Part shown: piece by piece, positions 34,203 to 41,806 of the stretch
How the letters are laid out: the number at the start of each line of letters is the position of its first letter
Numbering within the stretch: position 1 is the first letter of the stretch
Assembly: GCA_028868305.1 (NCBI GenBank)
Contig: JAGWUS010000009.1
Coordinates: 1-64,000, forward strand
Length of the DNA stretch: 64,000 bases
Direction: 5' to 3'
DNA from: Burkholderiales bacterium
Lineage (GTDB): Bacteria > Pseudomonadota > Gammaproteobacteria > Burkholderiales > Burkholderiaceae_C
Program-made: the position numbers and the translations under genes
Notes under the pieces: model-generated
Seen by the model: only the letters and a program-made list of their open reading frames with translations
Database searches by the model: none
What the model was told of the DNA's origin: nothing

Positions 34203-34259
34203 AAAAGTGCTTCCAACCCGCATCAGAATTGCACAAGCAGCTATCGTTTGTATAGCAAT
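34203..34259 (+). repeat. Dispersed repeat A, copy 4, at the start of the M48 protease gene
   Basis: Full-length copy with CTTCCAACCCGCATCAGAAT, GCACAAGCA and core GCTAT-n7-ATAGC (34240-34256). It overlaps the predicted start region of the downstream gene, whose apparent signal peptide it encodes. Confidence 0.7.
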
Positions 34260-35739
34260 GCTGACATGCAATGGCGCCCTGCCGCAAACTGAGCCGGTTC
34301 GCAGCACTGGTGTTGGCCTGCCCAATCTGGGCGATGGCAGCGATATGACCCCCAGCGCCGAGCGCCGTCTGGGTGACCGCATAGCCCGCGAGTTGTACCG
34401 GGACCCGGACTACATCGATGACCCTGTCATCATGGAATACGTCCAGGGTATATGGCAGCCTCTGCTGGCTGCGGCGCGTTTGCGTGGCGAGTTGCCCCCC
34501 GAGTTGGACAGGGCCTACGCGTGGGAAGTATTGCTGAGCAAAGACCGCACAGTCAATGCGTTTGCTCTGCCCGGTGCTTACCTGGGGCTGCACCTGGGGC
34601 TGGTGAGTGTGGTGTCGAGCCGCGATGAGCTGGCATCGGTGCTGGCGCATGAACTCAGCCACGTGACCCAGCGCCACATTGCACGGTTGTTGACCCGCCA
34701 AAGCGCCCAGACACCCTGGATGATGGGGGCCACGATTCTGGCGGTGCTGGCGGCCAGTAAAAGCGCGGGTGCAGCCAATGCCGTCATCGTGGGCGGGCAG
34801 GCACTGGCAGCGCAGAACCAGCTGAATTTCTCGCGCGACATGGAGCGTGAGGCCGACCGGGTGGGTTATGGCGTCATGACGCAGGCGGGCTTTGCTCCGC
34901 AGGCCTTTGTTTCCATGTTCGAGAAGCTGCAGCAGGCTGCGCGGCTCAATGACAACGGCAACTTCCCCTATTTGCGAAGCCACCCGCTGACCACAGAACG
35001 CATGGCCGACATGCAGGCGCGCATTCCCGTTACGGATGGCAGGACATCCAGCGCCTTGACCATGGAGCATGCCCAGATCGCCGCGCGAGCCAGGGTGCTT
35101 TCCAATGGCAACGTGGATGCTTTGCGCAACTGGGCCGGCGAAGTGGAGCCAGCCCGGCTGGCCCGCCTCACGCCGGCGGCGCAGGCTGGTGCCCTGTATG
35201 GCGCAGCATTGGCGGCGGGCAAGCTGCGTGATTTCACTGCCGCCCAGGCCCTCATGGTGCGTCTGGAGGGCATGGTGGCCGGCAACCCAGCTGCCACGCG
35301 CCTGACCCGCCTGCTGGAAGCCGAGCTGGCGCTGGCGCAGGATGTGCCCGCCAGGGCGCTGCAAATCCTTCAGAGCCAGCCGGAGGGGGGGCGAGCCGTG
35401 CAGTTGCTGCAGGCGCAGGCGGCGGTGATGGCAGGCCAGGCTGCGCAGGCCACACAGAGCCTGCAGACCTGGCTGGTCGATCACCCGCGCGATGCCATGG
35501 GTTGGCAATTGCTGGCTTCCGCCTATGCGGCACAAGGCAAGAGTCTGAGTGCTGTCCGCGCCGAAGCGGAAGTCAACATTGTGCAAATGGACTATGCCGC
35601 CGCGCTCACGCGGCTGAAGGCCGCTCAGGACCTGGCGCGCAAGGGCACAGGGGCTGGTGACTACATCGAGGCGTCCATCGTTGACACCCGTACGCGGCAG
35701 GTGGAACTATGGATTCGGGAACAGGCGCTCGAGCGCTGA
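34207..35739 (+). CDS. BepA-like M48 metalloprotease with TPR tail
   Basis: About 510 residues. The zinc protease motif is HELSH (148-152) with the third ligand in DMEREADRVGY (about residue 213), and the C-terminal half is alanine-rich TPR-like helices. BepA/YfgC-type proteases work in the periplasm on outer-membrane protein assembly. The start is uncertain: GTG 34207 gives a signal peptide (RIRIAQAAIVCIAML) encoded by repeat A, while ATG 34258 would lack any export signal; neither has a clear ribosome binding site. The gene follows tfpX by 20 bases. The last 33 bases overlap a convergent gene. Confidence 0.88.
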   Translation: MLPTRIRIAQAAIVCIAMLTCNGALPQTEPVRSTGVGLPNLGDGSDMTPSAERRLGDRIARELYRDPDYIDDPVIMEYVQGIWQPLLAAARLRGELPPELDRAYAWEVLLSKDRTVNAFALPGAYLGLHLGLVSVVSSRDELASVLAHELSHVTQRHIARLLTRQSAQTPWMMGATILAVLAASKSAGAANAVIVGGQALAAQNQLNFSRDMEREADRVGYGVMTQAGFAPQAFVSMFEKLQQAARLNDNGNFPYLRSHPLTTERMADMQARIPVTDGRTSSALTMEHAQIAARARVLSNGNVDALRNWAGEVEPARLARLTPAAQAGALYGAALAAGKLRDFTAAQALMVRLEGMVAGNPAATRLTRLLEAELALAQDVPARALQILQSQPEGGRAVQLLQAQAAVMAGQAAQATQSLQTWLVDHPRDAMGWQLLASAYAAQGKSLSAVRAEAEVNIVQMDYAAALTRLKAAQDLARKGTGAGDYIEASIVDTRTRQVELWIREQALER

Positions 35740-36060
35740 GTTGACCACCAAGCCCAGCACGGTGTAGATCAGAGAGCCAATCAGTGCAGCGGTGAAACCC
35801 TGCACCTGAAAACCATCCAGAATACCCGCGGCGGACCAGAACATCAGCGCGTTGATGACGAACAGGAACAGGCCCAGTGTCAGCATGGTCACTGGCAGCG
35901 TCAACACCACCAGAACCGGGCGCAGGATCGCGTTGAACAAGCCGATGACCAGCGCCGCAATCAGCGCAGAAGAAAAACTCTGCACCACCACCCCGCTGTA
36001 GAGGTGGGCCACTGCCAACAGGGCGGCTGCGCTCAGCAGCCATTTTGCAAGTAGTTTCAT
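35707..36060 (-). CDS. Phage_holin_4_2-type small membrane protein
   Basis: 117-residue protein with four hydrophobic segments and the family block FNAILRPVLVVLTLPVTMLTLG (abbreviated: NAILRPVLVVLTLPVT), as in the YvlD/phage-holin-4 superfamily. Despite the name these are ordinary bacterial inner-membrane proteins of unknown function and there is no prophage here. It overlaps the convergent M48 gene by 33 bases and starts 23 bases after the TerC stop, with a GGGTGC/GCACCC hairpin immediately before its ATG. Confidence 0.85.
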   Translation of the reverse strand: MKLLAKWLLSAAALLAVAHLYSGVVVQSFSSALIAALVIGLFNAILRPVLVVLTLPVTMLTLGLFLFVINALMFWSAAGILDGFQVQGFTAALIGSLIYTVLGLVVNSALERLFPNP

Positions 36061-36083
36061 GGGTGCAGCATAGCACCCACCCG

Positions 36084-36788
36084 TTACAGTTCGGCAGGTT
36101 TTGTAGAGCGTTGACTCCACCAGCCGGCCAGCAGGACACCGGTCACTGCGACGGCGTACAAGCCCCAGCGGGCGATGGTTTGCATGTCTGCACCGGTGTC
36201 GGCAGCCCCACCAAAAATACTACTTAGCAGGGGCTCACTGACGATCATCTTGGCTGCAGTAAAGGCCAGCACGGCAGAGCCCAACTGGATGATGGCCGGA
36301 AAACGGTCCACCAGCTTGAGCACCACTGAGCTGCCAAACACCACAATGGGCACACTCACCAGCAGGCCAATGATGACCAGGTCAAACGAGCCGTGCGCTG
36401 CGCCGGCCACGCCCAGCACGTTGTCCACACCCATCAGGGCGTCGGCCACGATGATGGTCTTCATGGCGCCCCAGAAAGTGTTGGCCATCGGGCCATCATG
36501 CTCCCCCTCGCCCTGGTTTGCCAGCAGCTTGTAGGCAATCCACACCAGGCCCAGCCCGCCAACGAGCATCAATCCCGGAATTTTGAGTAGCCACACCACG
36601 CCAACGGTCATGACAGAGCGCACGACGATGGCGCCCACTGTGCCCCAGACAATGGCTTTTTGTTTGAGATGGGCCGGCAGGTTGCGTGCGGCCAGCGCGA
36701 TCACGATGGCGTTGTCGCCAGCGAGGACCAGGTCAATGAGAATGATGGCGAGCAGAGCAGACCACCAGGGAGCAGACATAAATTCCAT
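36084..36788 (-). CDS. TerC/YjbE-family integral membrane protein
   Basis: 234-residue membrane protein with acidic helix motifs DLVLAGDNAIVIALAARN and DALMGVDNVLGVAG, as in TerC-family metal exporters. About seven membrane segments. ATG 36788 (MEFMSAPWW) has GGAA upstream and fits the family length; the frame extends to 36863 without support. It differs clearly from the TerC protein at 20428-21111, sharing mainly the paired motifs. It probably forms an operon with the small membrane protein downstream. Confidence 0.88.
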   Translation of the reverse strand: MEFMSAPWWSALLAIILIDLVLAGDNAIVIALAARNLPAHLKQKAIVWGTVGAIVVRSVMTVGVVWLLKIPGLMLVGGLGLVWIAYKLLANQGEGEHDGPMANTFWGAMKTIIVADALMGVDNVLGVAGAAHGSFDLVIIGLLVSVPIVVFGSSVVLKLVDRFPAIIQLGSAVLAFTAAKMIVSEPLLSSIFGGAADTGADMQTIARWGLYAVAVTGVLLAGWWSQRSTKPAEL

Positions 36789-36802
36789 AAGAATTTCCAG
36801 GT

Positions 36803-36994
36803 TCAGGACACTTGATTCCCGAAACCTGCGCTGTTCGATATGAGTTTGGGGCACTGTGGGCACCGCAAGCGCACTTCGATCCAGCCGGAGTCGGGCTGCA
36901 ATCGAAGGTCTTGCTCAGTCTGGCGGATGTCCACCAGACCCAACAAGCCGGAAGCCTGGGCTTCGTACTGACGACTTGCTGTTGACCGTTGCAA
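36803..36994 (-). CDS. Possible small protein with a CPQCP motif
   Basis: Open frame of 63 codons from a TTG start, ending 15 bases before the TerC start on the same strand. Third codon positions are mostly G/C, and the product (ASGLLGLVDIRQTEQDLRL, then EVRLRCPQCP) looks more protein-like than neighbouring shadow frames. There is no strong ribosome binding site, and a two-cysteine motif is only half a zinc ribbon. It could be a gene fragment or a spurious frame. Confidence 0.3.
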   Translation of the reverse strand: MQRSTASRQYEAQASGLLGLVDIRQTEQDLRLQPDSGWIEVRLRCPQCPKLISNSAGFGNQVS

Positions 36995-37070
36995 ACGGCA
37001 ACGGGCGGGAGCTACTCCCCTTCGCACCACCATTGCACCACAAAGCCAACAAGCCTTTGGTATGCAGGGT

Positions 37071-37099
37071 TTTTGGTGGCGCGCGCGACAGGCTATGAT
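37071..37099 (+). promoter_or_regulatory. Candidate sigma-70 promoter
   Basis: TTTTGG (37071-37076), 17-base spacer, TATGAT (37094-37099), 22 bases before the DUF3717/DUF1289 gene start. The -10 hexamer matches five of six positions; the -35 is weak. Apart from this and the small possible ORF, the 332-base region 36789-37120 shows nothing else. Confidence 0.35.
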
Positions 37100-37120
37100 G
37101 CGCCTCCCCTCAAAGGCACT

Positions 37121-37552
37121 ATGGCAGGCATTCACATCACTGACATTGAGTCGGCTATCAACTACTGGCGTGCGCGCGAACCCTCGTCCGACGGCGTGGC
37201 TCTCCCAGCGCCCACACGTGCGCTGGCCGAGGTGTATGCACTGCTGGTGTACTACCACGAGACCGAGGCCGACGAGTTCTCCATGCCACCCAAGGCACTG
37301 GCCGCCTGGCTGGAGTGGTACCGCAGCACACCCGATACGCCCTGCATTGCCATTTGCTCCACCAGCCAGGGCGATGAAGAGTGCAAGGGCTGTGGTCGCA
37401 GCTTCTCCGAGGTGCAGTTGTGGACCGAAATGCGGCCAGCCGAGAAACGGGCGACCTGGCGGCGCATCACGCAGGAAGGGACAGCATGGCGGTTCAACAA
37501 ATATGCCGAACGCGCCGCCGAAGGTGCACCGAATTTGCTACCAAATCAATAG
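37121..37552 (+). CDS. DUF3717-DUF1289 fusion protein
   Basis: 143 residues in two parts. The N-terminal part (IHITDIESAINYWRAREPS, then YHETEADEF) matches the DUF3717 family. The C-terminal part (TPCIAICSTSQGDEECKGCGR, here abbreviated to its cysteines C-x3-C-x8-C-x2-C) is a DUF1289 domain, thought to be a small Fe-S or zinc cluster protein. ATG 37121 is the conserved start; the frame is open upstream to 36989 without features. The last six residues (NLLPNQ) and the stop codon come from a repeat A copy. Function unknown. Confidence 0.8.
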   Translation: MAGIHITDIESAINYWRAREPSSDGVALPAPTRALAEVYALLVYYHETEADEFSMPPKALAAWLEWYRSTPDTPCIAICSTSQGDEECKGCGRSFSEVQLWTEMRPAEKRATWRRITQEGTAWRFNKYAERAAEGAPNLLPNQ

Positions 37553-37591
37553 CTGTTTGCGCAAGTTCTGTGCGGGTTTCAGGCTGATTTG
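37531..37591 (-). repeat. Dispersed repeat A, copy 5, forming the 3' end of a gene
   Basis: Reverse-oriented full copy: on the minus strand GCCTGAAACCCGCACAG, then TTGCGCAAACA and the core GCTAT-n7-GTAGC. Its right half supplies the final codons and TAG stop of the DUF3717/DUF1289 gene. Confidence 0.7.
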
Positions 37592-37595
37592 ACGA

Positions 37596-38156
37596 CTATT
37601 TCCAGCGAATCAGCTCGATGTCCACTGCGTTGGCCGCATCGCCCAGCGTCAGCACGTTTTCCTGAATGGTGGCCTGCAACTGCATGCTGCGTTGCGCCAG
37701 CTGAGCCAGCGCCTGCGAGGTGGCGGACGGAAGGCGCCACACCTGCAGCTTGTCCAGCCGGCTGAGTTTGTTCTGGATGCCCTTCCACCAGATGTCGGCG
37801 GAGTGGGCAAAGCAGTACAACAGCACCGCGTCGGCCTTGTTGCAGGCCTTGCTAATTGGCTTTTCTTCGGGCTGACCCACCTCGATCCACAGGCGCTTGT
37901 GGCCGGTGAAGTCGGTGAGCGATACATCTGGGTCTTCCACGTCCGACAGGCCCGCGCCAAATGCCAGCGTGCCGTCGCCATTGCACTCGCTTTGCAGCTT
38001 GTAGGCGTTCAGCGCCAGCGCCACCAGGCGCACCATCATGCGTTCGTCGGTCTCGCTGGGGTGGCGGGCCAGGGTCAGCGCATGGTCGGCGTAGTAGCTG
38101 TGGTCAATGTCTGCAATCTGCAGGTTGGCCTTGTAGATGGTGGATTTAAGCGCCAT
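37596..38156 (-). CDS. yaeQ: YaeQ family protein
   Basis: 186-residue YaeQ protein, a PD-(D/E)XK-nuclease-like fold of uncertain function. Family blocks are ALKSTIYKANLQIADIDH, HPSETDERMMVRLVALAL, LWIEVGQPEEKPISKAC and the C-terminal DIELIRWK. E. coli YaeQ was linked to suppression of haemolysin transcription elongation defects, but no biochemical role is settled. Its ATG shares one base with the purB stop (TGATG), so it is translationally coupled to purB. Confidence 0.93.
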   Translation of the reverse strand: MALKSTIYKANLQIADIDHSYYADHALTLARHPSETDERMMVRLVALALNAYKLQSECNGDGTLAFGAGLSDVEDPDVSLTDFTGHKRLWIEVGQPEEKPISKACNKADAVLLYCFAHSADIWWKGIQNKLSRLDKLQVWRLPSATSQALAQLAQRSMQLQATIQENVLTLGDAANAVDIELIRWK

Positions 38157-39535
38157 CAGACGCGTTTCGCAAGTTCGGAGGCCTTACCTGTGTAGCTACC
38201 GGGCGTCATCGCCAGCAGGCGGTCTTTTTCGCTCTGGGGCAGGTCCAGCCCGGCGATAAAGCCCTGCATGAGCTCGCGCGTCATGGCCGCGCCGCGGGTG
38301 AACTTCTTGAGTTGCTCGTACGGTTGGGGCAGGCCAAAGCGGCGCATCACGGTCTGGATCGGTTCGGCCAGCACTTCCCAGGAAGCGTCCAGGTCTTCGG
38401 CAATGGCCACCTCATTGATTTCCAGTTTGTTCAGGCCGGTCATCAGTGAGCTGTAGGCCAGCACTGCGTAGCCTAATGCCACACCGATATTGCGCAGTAC
38501 GGTGGAGTCGGTCAGGTCGCGCTGCCAGCGGGAGATCGGCAGCTTTTCGCTCAGGTGGCGCAGCACCGCATTGGCAAGACCCAGATTCCCTTCGGCATTC
38601 TCGAAGTCAATCGGGTTGACTTTGTGCGGCATGGTGGAGGAGCCCACTTCGCCGTCTTTCAGGCGTTGCTTGAAGTAGCCCAGGCTCACATAGCCCCAAA
38701 TGTCACGACTCAGGTCGATCAGGATGGTATTGGTGCGCGCCACGGCATCGAACAACTCGGCCATGTAATCGTGCGGTTCGATCTGAATACTGTAGGGCTG
38801 AAAAGTCAGGCCCAGGCCCAGCGGCTCGGGTGTCTCGATGACCTTTTTGCTGAAGGATTCCCAGTCAAAGTCGGGCCAGGCGCTCAGGTGGGCGTTGTAG
38901 TTGCCCACGGCGCCATTCATCTTAGCCAGCATCTTGATGGAAGCAATGCGGTCACAAGCTGTCTGCAGGCGTACCACCACGTTGGCGATCTCCTTGCCCA
39001 CGGTAGTGGGGCTGGCGGTTTGACCATGGGTGCGGCTGAGCATGGGCACGTCGGCGTAAGCATGGGCCATGTCGCGCAGCTTCAGGCTGATCTTGTCCAG
39101 CGCCGGCAATACAACGACGTCTCGCGAGGAGCGCAGTTGCAGGGCATGGCTGGTGTTGTTGATGTCTTCGCTGGTGCAGGCAAAGTGCACAAATTCGCTG
39201 GCGTGTTCCAGTTCAGGCCGCGCTTCGAATTTTGATTTGATCCAGTATTCCACCGCTTTCACGTCATGGTTGGTGGTCTTCTCGATGACCTTGATGGCTT
39301 CGCCATCCGCTTCCGAAAAGTTCTTCACCAGGCCCAGCAAGTAAGTACGTGCTCCGGGGCTGAGGGGCTTGAATTCGGCGAAGCCTGCATCGCTGAGGGC
39401 GATGAACCAGGCCACTTCCACCTGAACACGGCGGTGCATGTAACCCAGCTCACTGGTGAGGGGGCGCAGGGTGGCGAGCTTGGCGGCATAGCGGCCGTCC
39501 AGCGGGGAGAGGGCGGAAATGGCAGAGAAAGTCAT
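38156..39535 (-). CDS. purB: Adenylosuccinate lyase
   Basis: 459-residue enzyme, close to the E. coli length, cleaving adenylosuccinate to AMP and SAICAR to AICAR with release of fumarate. The fumarase/ASL superfamily signature is GSSTMPHKVNPIDFENAEGN, with TSEDINNTSHAL and THGQTASPTTVGKE blocks at the active site. ATG 39535 (MTFSAISALSPLDGRY) is preferred to 39562. It is followed by the coupled yaeQ gene. Confidence 0.97.
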   Translation of the reverse strand: MTFSAISALSPLDGRYAAKLATLRPLTSELGYMHRRVQVEVAWFIALSDAGFAEFKPLSPGARTYLLGLVKNFSEADGEAIKVIEKTTNHDVKAVEYWIKSKFEARPELEHASEFVHFACTSEDINNTSHALQLRSSRDVVVLPALDKISLKLRDMAHAYADVPMLSRTHGQTASPTTVGKEIANVVVRLQTACDRIASIKMLAKMNGAVGNYNAHLSAWPDFDWESFSKKVIETPEPLGLGLTFQPYSIQIEPHDYMAELFDAVARTNTILIDLSRDIWGYVSLGYFKQRLKDGEVGSSTMPHKVNPIDFENAEGNLGLANAVLRHLSEKLPISRWQRDLTDSTVLRNIGVALGYAVLAYSSLMTGLNKLEINEVAIAEDLDASWEVLAEPIQTVMRRFGLPQPYEQLKKFTRGAAMTRELMQGFIAGLDLPQSEKDRLLAMTPGSYTGKASELAKRV

Positions 39536-39630
39536 ACCCGAATTGTAGGTTGTACGCCACAAACTCCCATGGGACCTTGTAGCCGGGACCCTGTGGATAG
39601 AATGAAAGCTCCTGAAACAGCTGCCAGCCC

Positions 39631-40245
39631 ATGAAATTACTCGGATCCACCTCCAGCCCCTATGTACGCAAAGTGCGCGTCGTGATGGCGGAGAAGAAAC
39701 TCGACTACACCTTTGTAACCGAGGATGTGTGGAGCGCTGACACCACGATTGCCTTGAGCAATCCGCTGGGCAAGGTGCCCTGCCTGATCATGGAAGGGGC
39801 CGAGGCCCTGTTTGATTCCCGTGTCATCGTGGAGTATCTCGATACCTTGTCTCCTGTGGGTAAGCTCATCCCCACCGTGGGCCGCGAGCGCGCCGAAGTC
39901 AAGACTTGGGAAGCGCTGGCCGACGGCCTGCTGGATGCGTCCATTCTGGCGCGTATGGAAAGCATCTGGCCCGACCGCACCGAGGCGCAGCGCTGCCAGG
40001 CATGGATCGACCGCCAGATGTCCAAGGTCAGGGCTTCGGTCAAAGCCATGGACCATGGCCTGGGGGACAAGCCTTTTTGCTGTGGCATCCACCTCAGTCT
40101 GGCCGATATTTCGGTGGGCTGTGCGCTGGGCTACCTCGACTTCCGCTTCCCGCAACTGGACTGGCGCTCTGAGTACCCCAGCCTGGTCAAGTTGCACGAC
40201 AAGCTGATGCAGCGGACTAGCTTTACCGACACCGTCCCGCACTGA
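39631..40245 (+). CDS. Glutathione S-transferase family protein
   Basis: 204 residues. The N-terminal thioredoxin-like domain (1-80) has MKLLGSTSSPYVRKVRVV, with a catalytic serine/tyrosine region at SSPY, GKVPCLI (cis-proline) and FDSRVIVEYLD. The C-terminal domain is all-helical, with LSLADISVGCALGYLDFR as the N-capping box. It should conjugate or exchange glutathione on an unknown substrate. A transcript hairpin follows its stop by 4 bases. Confidence 0.92.
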   Translation: MKLLGSTSSPYVRKVRVVMAEKKLDYTFVTEDVWSADTTIALSNPLGKVPCLIMEGAEALFDSRVIVEYLDTLSPVGKLIPTVGRERAEVKTWEALADGLLDASILARMESIWPDRTEAQRCQAWIDRQMSKVRASVKAMDHGLGDKPFCCGIHLSLADISVGCALGYLDFRFPQLDWRSEYPSLVKLHDKLMQRTSFTDTVPH

Positions 40246-40249
40246 TGGG

Positions 40250-40271
40250 TAAGCACCAGGAGTGGTGCTTA
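40250..40271 (+). terminator. Hairpin after the GST gene
   Basis: TAAGCACCA (40250-40258) and TGGTGCTTA (40263-40271) pair perfectly over nine bases around a GGAG loop, right after the GST stop. No T run follows, so it may be a weak or Rho-assisted terminator or a processing site. Confidence 0.5.
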
Positions 40272-40305
40272 CATAGGTTTACACAAATTGGCTCGCCACT
40301 GGCAG

Positions 40306-40328
40306 TGACTGCACGTACAGTGCAGTCA
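40306..40328 (+). promoter_or_regulatory. Operator-like palindrome abutting a small zinc-ribbon gene
   Basis: TGACTGCAC (40306-40314) and GTGCAGTCA (40320-40328), perfect nine-base arms with a GTACA centre, ending two bases before the start codon of the next gene. It could be a repressor site or an RNA hairpin covering the translation start. Confidence 0.5.
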
Positions 40329-40330
40329 TC

Positions 40331-40537
40331 ATGGCGAACTACAAAACGATCTACAAGTGCCGCGACTGCGGTTGCACCAGCTACCAACCTGTGATTGGTC
40401 GTGCGCAGAGCGGCGCCCTGCTGCCCACCGGGCAGTACAAGTGCACAGGATGCCGCAACGTGTTTGACACCATTCGAGAATGGTGGGAACCACGGCGCAA
40501 CGTCGAGTTCCAGCCCAGCCGTTTCTCCAACGCTTGA
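40331..40537 (+). CDS. Small putative zinc-ribbon protein
   Basis: 68-residue hydrophilic protein with paired cysteines CRDCGC (11-16) and CTGC (38-41) in the layout of a zinc ribbon. Tyrosine- and arginine-rich ends (MANYKTIYK and EWWEPRRNVEF) flank it. Function unknown; proteins of this kind can bind nucleic acid or regulate partners. The start lacks a ribosome binding site; instead a perfect palindrome lies two bases upstream. Confidence 0.65.
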   Translation: MANYKTIYKCRDCGCTSYQPVIGRAQSGALLPTGQYKCTGCRNVFDTIREWWEPRRNVEFQPSRFSNA

Positions 40538-40571
40538 GCGTTTCCCGCCTAGTGGGTGTTTCAGCTATTGG

Positions 40572-41030
40572 CTAGCTATTCGCGCGCTTCTTCAGCCAGT
40601 GCATCAGGCTGCCGATCCAGGGCAGCTTCTCATAGAGTTCTTCGGCAGCATCCCAATAGTCTCTATGTAGGGTGACCAGCCCGGCGTCCGAGAACACCAG
40701 GTGGCTTGAACCCAGGATCAACTGTTCTTCGTCCTTTTTAAAGTTACGAAATCTGAACCGGAACTCCCAGGTCAGAAAGCACTGGTTGCCCTGCACGATC
40801 CGTTCCTGGACCACAAAGCGCGGCGAGTCCAGTGCCACAAACATGTGGTTGAAGATCTTCTGGATTGCCGGCAACCCGGTGACATCGTTGAACGGATCCT
40901 TGAACCTTGCCTGTGGCGCGTAGAAGCGCGGCATGTCTGCCACGGAGGCAGGCGTCAGGCCCTCAAAATACGCCACCAGGCGCGCAGCAGGGTCGCTTGT
41001 TCCGAGGTCGTAGGCTGCAGGCAGGTTCAT
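40572..41030 (-). CDS. NTF2-like (SnoaL-type) protein
   Basis: 152-residue single-domain protein of the NTF2/SnoaL fold, with PRFYAPQARFKDPFNDVTG and the strand-rich CFLTWEFRFRFRNF core ending in a WDAAEELYEKLP helix. Such proteins are small hydrolases, isomerases or binding proteins. It is the last gene of an eight-gene minus-strand operon and its ATG overlaps the SDR stop (ATGA). In similar clusters it accompanies SDR and CFA-type enzymes; the ligand is unknown. Confidence 0.85.
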   Translation of the reverse strand: MNLPAAYDLGTSDPAARLVAYFEGLTPASVADMPRFYAPQARFKDPFNDVTGLPAIQKIFNHMFVALDSPRFVVQERIVQGNQCFLTWEFRFRFRNFKKDEEQLILGSSHLVFSDAGLVTLHRDYWDAAEELYEKLPWIGSLMHWLKKRANS

Positions 41031-41806
41031 GATGTGGCGCGGCTGACCAGCTGAAAGAATAGACGGTTGGGCAGCATGCGCAGGGCACGCATCCAGAGGG
41101 TAAAGCGTTTGGGGAAATGTATCTCGAATGCCCCCTGCGCCCAGCCCTTCATGATGGCCGTTGCCGCTTGCGCCGGTGTCAGCAGGGCCGGCATGGCGAA
41201 TTCATTGGCAGCGGTTAGCGGCGTTTGCACGAAACCCGGATTGATGAGGGATACGCCAATACCCTTGTCGTGCAAATCCAGGTACAACGTTTCCGCCAGA
41301 TTGATCAATGCAGCTTTGGTTGGACCATACGCCAGGCTGTTGGGCAGACCACGGTAGCCGGCGACGCTACCGACCAGGCTGATATGCCCCTGCCGACGTG
41401 CCAGAAGCGCAGGCAGAACCGATTCGAGAACATGGATGGCGCCGTGGTAATTCACCTCCATATGGCGCAACATGTTGCCAACATCCAGGGCAACGGCGCG
41501 CATGGCCTTGTAGTGACCTGCGCAATACACCACGCAGTCCAGCGGGCCCTGGGCCAGCAGCGTCTGGGCGGCCATTCTGACAGCTGCACGATCGGTGGCA
41601 TCCAGTGCCAGTGCCAGGCTACCAGGGTGGTGGACAACAAACGCTTCCAGTAGTGCAGCGTTACGTGCGGAGACGACAACCCTGGCCCCCGCCGCGTGCA
41701 ATGACTGGGCAGTGGCCAGCCCAATTCCGCTGGAAGCGCCAACGATCCATACGGTCTTACCGCTCCAATCGATGATCGGTGGATTCAGTGGTGCAAGAAA
41801 ACTCAT
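41027..41806 (-). CDS. Short-chain dehydrogenase/reductase
   Basis: 259-residue classical SDR. The NAD(P)-binding motif is VGASSGIGLATA, followed by a YCAGHY variant of NNAG, a catalytic serine in LVGSVAGYRG, YGPTKAAL (YxxxK) and NPGFVQTPLT. It should oxidise or reduce an alcohol/ketone; context suggests a lipid or fatty-acid derivative. It overlaps both neighbours by ATGA. Confidence 0.92.
   Translation of the reverse strand: MSFLAPLNPPIIDWSGKTVWIVGASSGIGLATAQSLHAAGARVVVSARNAALLEAFVVHHPGSLALALDATDRAAVRMAAQTLLAQGPLDCVVYCAGHYKAMRAVALDVGNMLRHMEVNYHGAIHVLESVLPALLARRQGHISLVGSVAGYRGLPNSLAYGPTKAALINLAETLYLDLHDKGIGVSLINPGFVQTPLTAANEFAMPALLTPAQAATAIMKGWAQGAFEIHFPKRFTLWMRALRMLPNRLFFQLVSRATS

Noticed and set aside
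35707-36060. Prophage signal from a phage-holin-family protein
   Set aside because: This family is widespread in bacterial chromosomes and no other phage gene is nearby.
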